Assembly (NCBI GenBank): GCA_020310875.1 | Contig: CM035423.1 | Span: forward strand, 118,110,989-118,174,988 | Reading direction: 5' to 3' | From: Ceratopteris richardii | Lineage: Eukaryota; Streptophyta; Polypodiopsida; Polypodiales; Pteridaceae | DNA: 64,000 nt | Shown: in pieces, positions 61,370-64,000 of the stretch | How positions within the stretch are numbered: the stretch's first letter is position 1 | How the letters are laid out: every line of letters begins with the position of its first letter | Program-made: the position numbers and the translations under genes | The notes under the pieces: model-generated | Told to the model about the DNA's origin: nothing | Database searches by the model: none | Seen by the model: only the letters and a program-made list of their open reading frames with translations

Positions 61370-61618
61370 TGTGAGGCTTTCCTCAAAAGAAGACATGCGA
61401 ATGATGTGTGTGCCACTCTCCTCCCATCCATTTATATCCTCTTGTATCTAAAATAGCAGTGATCTGGAATGATCTAGCGTCGCCATGTGGCCAACATGCA
61501 ACACTCATCCCCACTAACCATCAAATACCTTAGGATATACACCCGAGCTTAGGACCTTGGCTAACTAGCCCTCGTCCCACACACACATGGAATGGTCTCT
61601 ATAGACCAATGTCTAACA
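61370..61618 (-). repeat. 5' LTR of chromovirus I
   Basis: This LTR is 249 bp, TGTGAGG to CTAACA, the same length as its partner. The minus-strand TATAAA is conserved at 61431-61436. Confidence 0.96.
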
Positions 61619-61623
61619 CATGT
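61619..61623. other. Target-site duplication, right, of element I
   Basis: CATGT follows the LTR directly and equals 55163-55167. The gag of H continues after it. Confidence 0.93.
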
Positions 61624-63033
61624 TGCCATAGATACATGATCTTCTTCAAGTACAATGAATATGACATCTCCACCTATGCAAGATCAACTTATATGGGATG
61701 AAAAAGATGCTTAAGCTCATGCATTAATTGGCCTTTCTCTAAAGTGGCATATTCTTCCACACATCTAGTTACTACTTCAAGATAAGATTGGGATACACTT
61801 GCTTCTTTGTATGTAGTGCATAATGAGGCACATGTTTCTTACTCAAGAAAGCAACTTAAAGATGTATATATGGATGAAAATGATTCAGTGGATGTATATG
61901 TTACACGTGTCAAGGATCCAAAATAACTACCGTCAAACATTGATGAGATCATTCTGAATGCATCACTCATTTCTACACTACTCAAAGGATTTCCATAATC
62001 TTTTCAAAGCTTCGCTACTACACTTCATTTCGTTGCAAAAGGAAATCCAAATATGTATGCTTTTGGTGAGGTTGTGTCTCTTGTTTTTCAAGAATAGCGA
62101 TCAAGAGTAAATAGAATTGGTTTGCATGAGGGAATGCAAGCACTTGTTATTACACGAAAGGGAAAAAGCAAGTATGGTTCATCTTTGGGTTCATCAAAAC
62201 CAAAGCCTCAATCTTCCTTTTCTAGTTTTGTCCTCTCTTGATGGTGATATGCAAAAGAAGAAGAGATTAAAGTATTGTCCAAAGGTTGAACATACCATTG
62301 ATGAATGTAGAAAGTTTGCCAAACATGATGAAAAGGAAAAAGAATATGGTATGTCTATTGTTGAGGACACTAATGCAAAGAATGATGAAGCTAATGTTGT
62401 TGAAGATGTATGGGCATGTGTTGTTATATGTCATTATGATTCATCATCACATTTTATATGTATGACATTGAATGAGGCTGATCCATATTGGTTTTTTTTA
62501 TAATGGTTCTTCAAAGCATATTAGTTCATGCAAGAAATTTTTTGCATCTTTCAGAGAGGACACATTGTATGTGAAAACAATGCTTCATATCCTATTATTA
62601 GAGTTGGGAAATTTATGATTATGGCTGCAAATGGAGGTATTTTTTCTCTCAAGAATGCATTGTATGTACCGTATATCAAGAAGAATTTGATTTCGGTTCT
62701 TACTATTGCTAGTGCTAGACATCATTTACACTTTGTTGATAACAAATGTATGATACATTATTTAAGTAATGGCAATGTTATTATGATGTTAAGGAATTTG
62801 TGCAATGGCTTAAATTTCATGATACATATAATAGAGTTGCCTTGGTTTTCCATTTGCATGAGGCTTTGTATGGACTTACGCAAGCTCCACATGCATGGTA
62901 TGACAAAATACATAAGCATTTGATTGACCTTGGATTTACATGTGGTCCAATTGAAAGTTTATGTATGCAAAGATGGGTCTGAGATTATAGTGCATGTTCT
63001 TTATGTTCATGAAATTCCCTTGATTGGGTCATG
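61624..63033 (+). pseudogene. Copia H, 3' part (gag, protease, piece of RT)
   Basis: Gag resumes with QLIWDEKDA, stop, AHALIGLSLKWHILPHI, closely matching element F. Later come a basic region (62100-62280) and a knuckle remnant (YCPKVEHTIDEC). A protease region follows in which the catalytic DSG is replaced (FFYNGSSKHISSC, near 62500). It then reads SYPIIRVGKFMI, LKNALYVPYIKKNLISV, HFVDNKCMIHYLSNGNVI. At about 62840 the sequence jumps straight to RT (ALYGLTQAPHAWYDKIHKHL, CGPIES), so the whole integrase and the first part of RT are deleted. It ends at about 63033, where repeat J begins. It is dead. Confidence 0.82.
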
Positions 63034-64000
63034 TGACAAGAATGGAAAATGATAGTGGTACTAGTTCTATCAAGGTTTTGAATCGATATATATATTTCTA
63101 TCATTACCATTTGAAAATAGCGTTAAGATAATCTCTTAGAAAAACTACTCATAGATGATCTCTCAAAAAGGATTAATATGCTAGAGAAGAGGTAGGAAAA
63201 GTGTTAGACGTTGTATTATTAAGGAAAACAGTATGTTTTAGATTCTCGAAGATTAACTCAAGGAAACAAAAAGCAAAGGCATGTTTAAGAGTGTAATGAA
63301 GCACTGATTTAAAAAGAATTTGCACGGAGTGAGTAGAACGCATGTGAAATATACCAGAATCATAAAAAAGCTTAATTTTTAGGAGGATATTGAGAACTAA
63401 GATTACAATTTCTTTTTTTGTTACATGTGAAAGATACCAGAATCAATTGATACATAAATCTTCTTAAGACTTTGGATTTTTTCTGTCATCTATATGATGT
63501 TTTTTTGTTACATATGAAAGACACCGGAATCAATTAATACATAAATTTTCTTAAGATTTTGGATTATAAACAAATATGATGTTAGGATCAAAGAATGGGA
63601 TAATCTAATGGGAAACAATACACATACATTACTTGTTTTTCTTAATGTTCCCAATTATTAATGGGAAACAATACAGATATTTTTTTCTTCTTAGTACCTC
63701 AAATCATATGCAAAAATATTCATTATCTTCATCAAAATACTGTACAAACTTGCAAGTTTAGCAAGAAGTCTGAAAATAATATTCCTTATACTTCAATATA
63801 ATACATGGTTTAAATCTTCGAATTTATAATGCAGAGGTGTCCTTACATGAGTGGCCACTACCTCTATGGTTGGCCACTATTTATATGGGTCCTTTGATAT
63901 GTAATATGTTAAACCAACCAAATGACTTCAGAAATTGAAATTATCAAAGCTAGAAAACAAATCTGAAAAAGCACAAAAACTTAGCTTAAACTTGCATCGC
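63034..64000 (+). repeat. Direct repeat J, copy 2 (runs off the window)
   Basis: This aligns with 25797-26633. It carries extra material: a local duplication in which ATGTGAAAGATACC...CTTAAGACTTTGGAT (about 63424-63478) is repeated at about 63507-63567, and about 45 extra bp near 63860-63910. No coding frame is shared with copy 1. Confidence 0.85.

Overview
This is plant nuclear intergenic DNA made almost entirely of dead, nested retrotransposons. I found no host gene, rRNA gene or convincing tRNA gene. The evidence for a plant is the mix of families: several Ty1-copia elements with primer-binding sites matching the initiator-Met tRNA end (TGGTATCAGAGC), a Ty3-gypsy chromovirus with a chromodomain, an element with the TGGCACCGTTGCCGGGGA primer site typical of plant gypsy-type elements, and L1-type LINE pieces. 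The density of old, broken copies suits a large, repeat-rich seed-plant genome, possibly a gymnosperm. That last step is a weak inference.

Elements are given letters for reference. 1-13974: a minus-strand copia (B, 6652-10858) lies between two copies of a duplicated block (1-~4940 and 8986-13974). Each block copy carries the 5' end of a B-type element (gag, primer site, LTR), about 1.4 kb of unidentified DNA, and a plus-strand copia pol remnant (A and A'). 13975-17987: plus-strand copia C with a 1,027-bp 5' LTR, cut off inside its reverse transcriptase (RT). 17988-~20600: minus-strand gypsy remnant (M). 21290-30041: scattered debris, including LINE pieces, a gag zinc-knuckle fragment, repeats J and N, microsatellites and a minus-strand copia remnant (L).

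30042-~47975: plus-strand copia D (5' LTR, gag, then pol and 3' LTR 13 kb further on). It is split by a tandem minus-strand copia E (LTR-internal-LTR-internal, 32065-40656) and a plus-strand copia F (40658-45428) that is close to intact apart from point stops and three small frameshifts. 47980-49250: LINE 3' part. 49418-54598: element G, which has LTRs but no gag, RT or integrase. It carries a palindromic minisatellite and one long coding region with a retropepsin-like segment. 54599-63033: copia H, split by chromovirus I (55168-61618), which is flanked by a perfect 5-bp target duplication and has 249-bp LTRs. 63034-64000: second copy of repeat J.

All pol genes seen here have inactivating changes. 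A complete LTR pair survives only for I. D, E and G keep one full and one truncated LTR, and F keeps only its 3' LTR. The most unusual items are element G, the duplication that carries shared nonsense mutations, the tandem E array, and stop codons that recur at the same codon in different elements.
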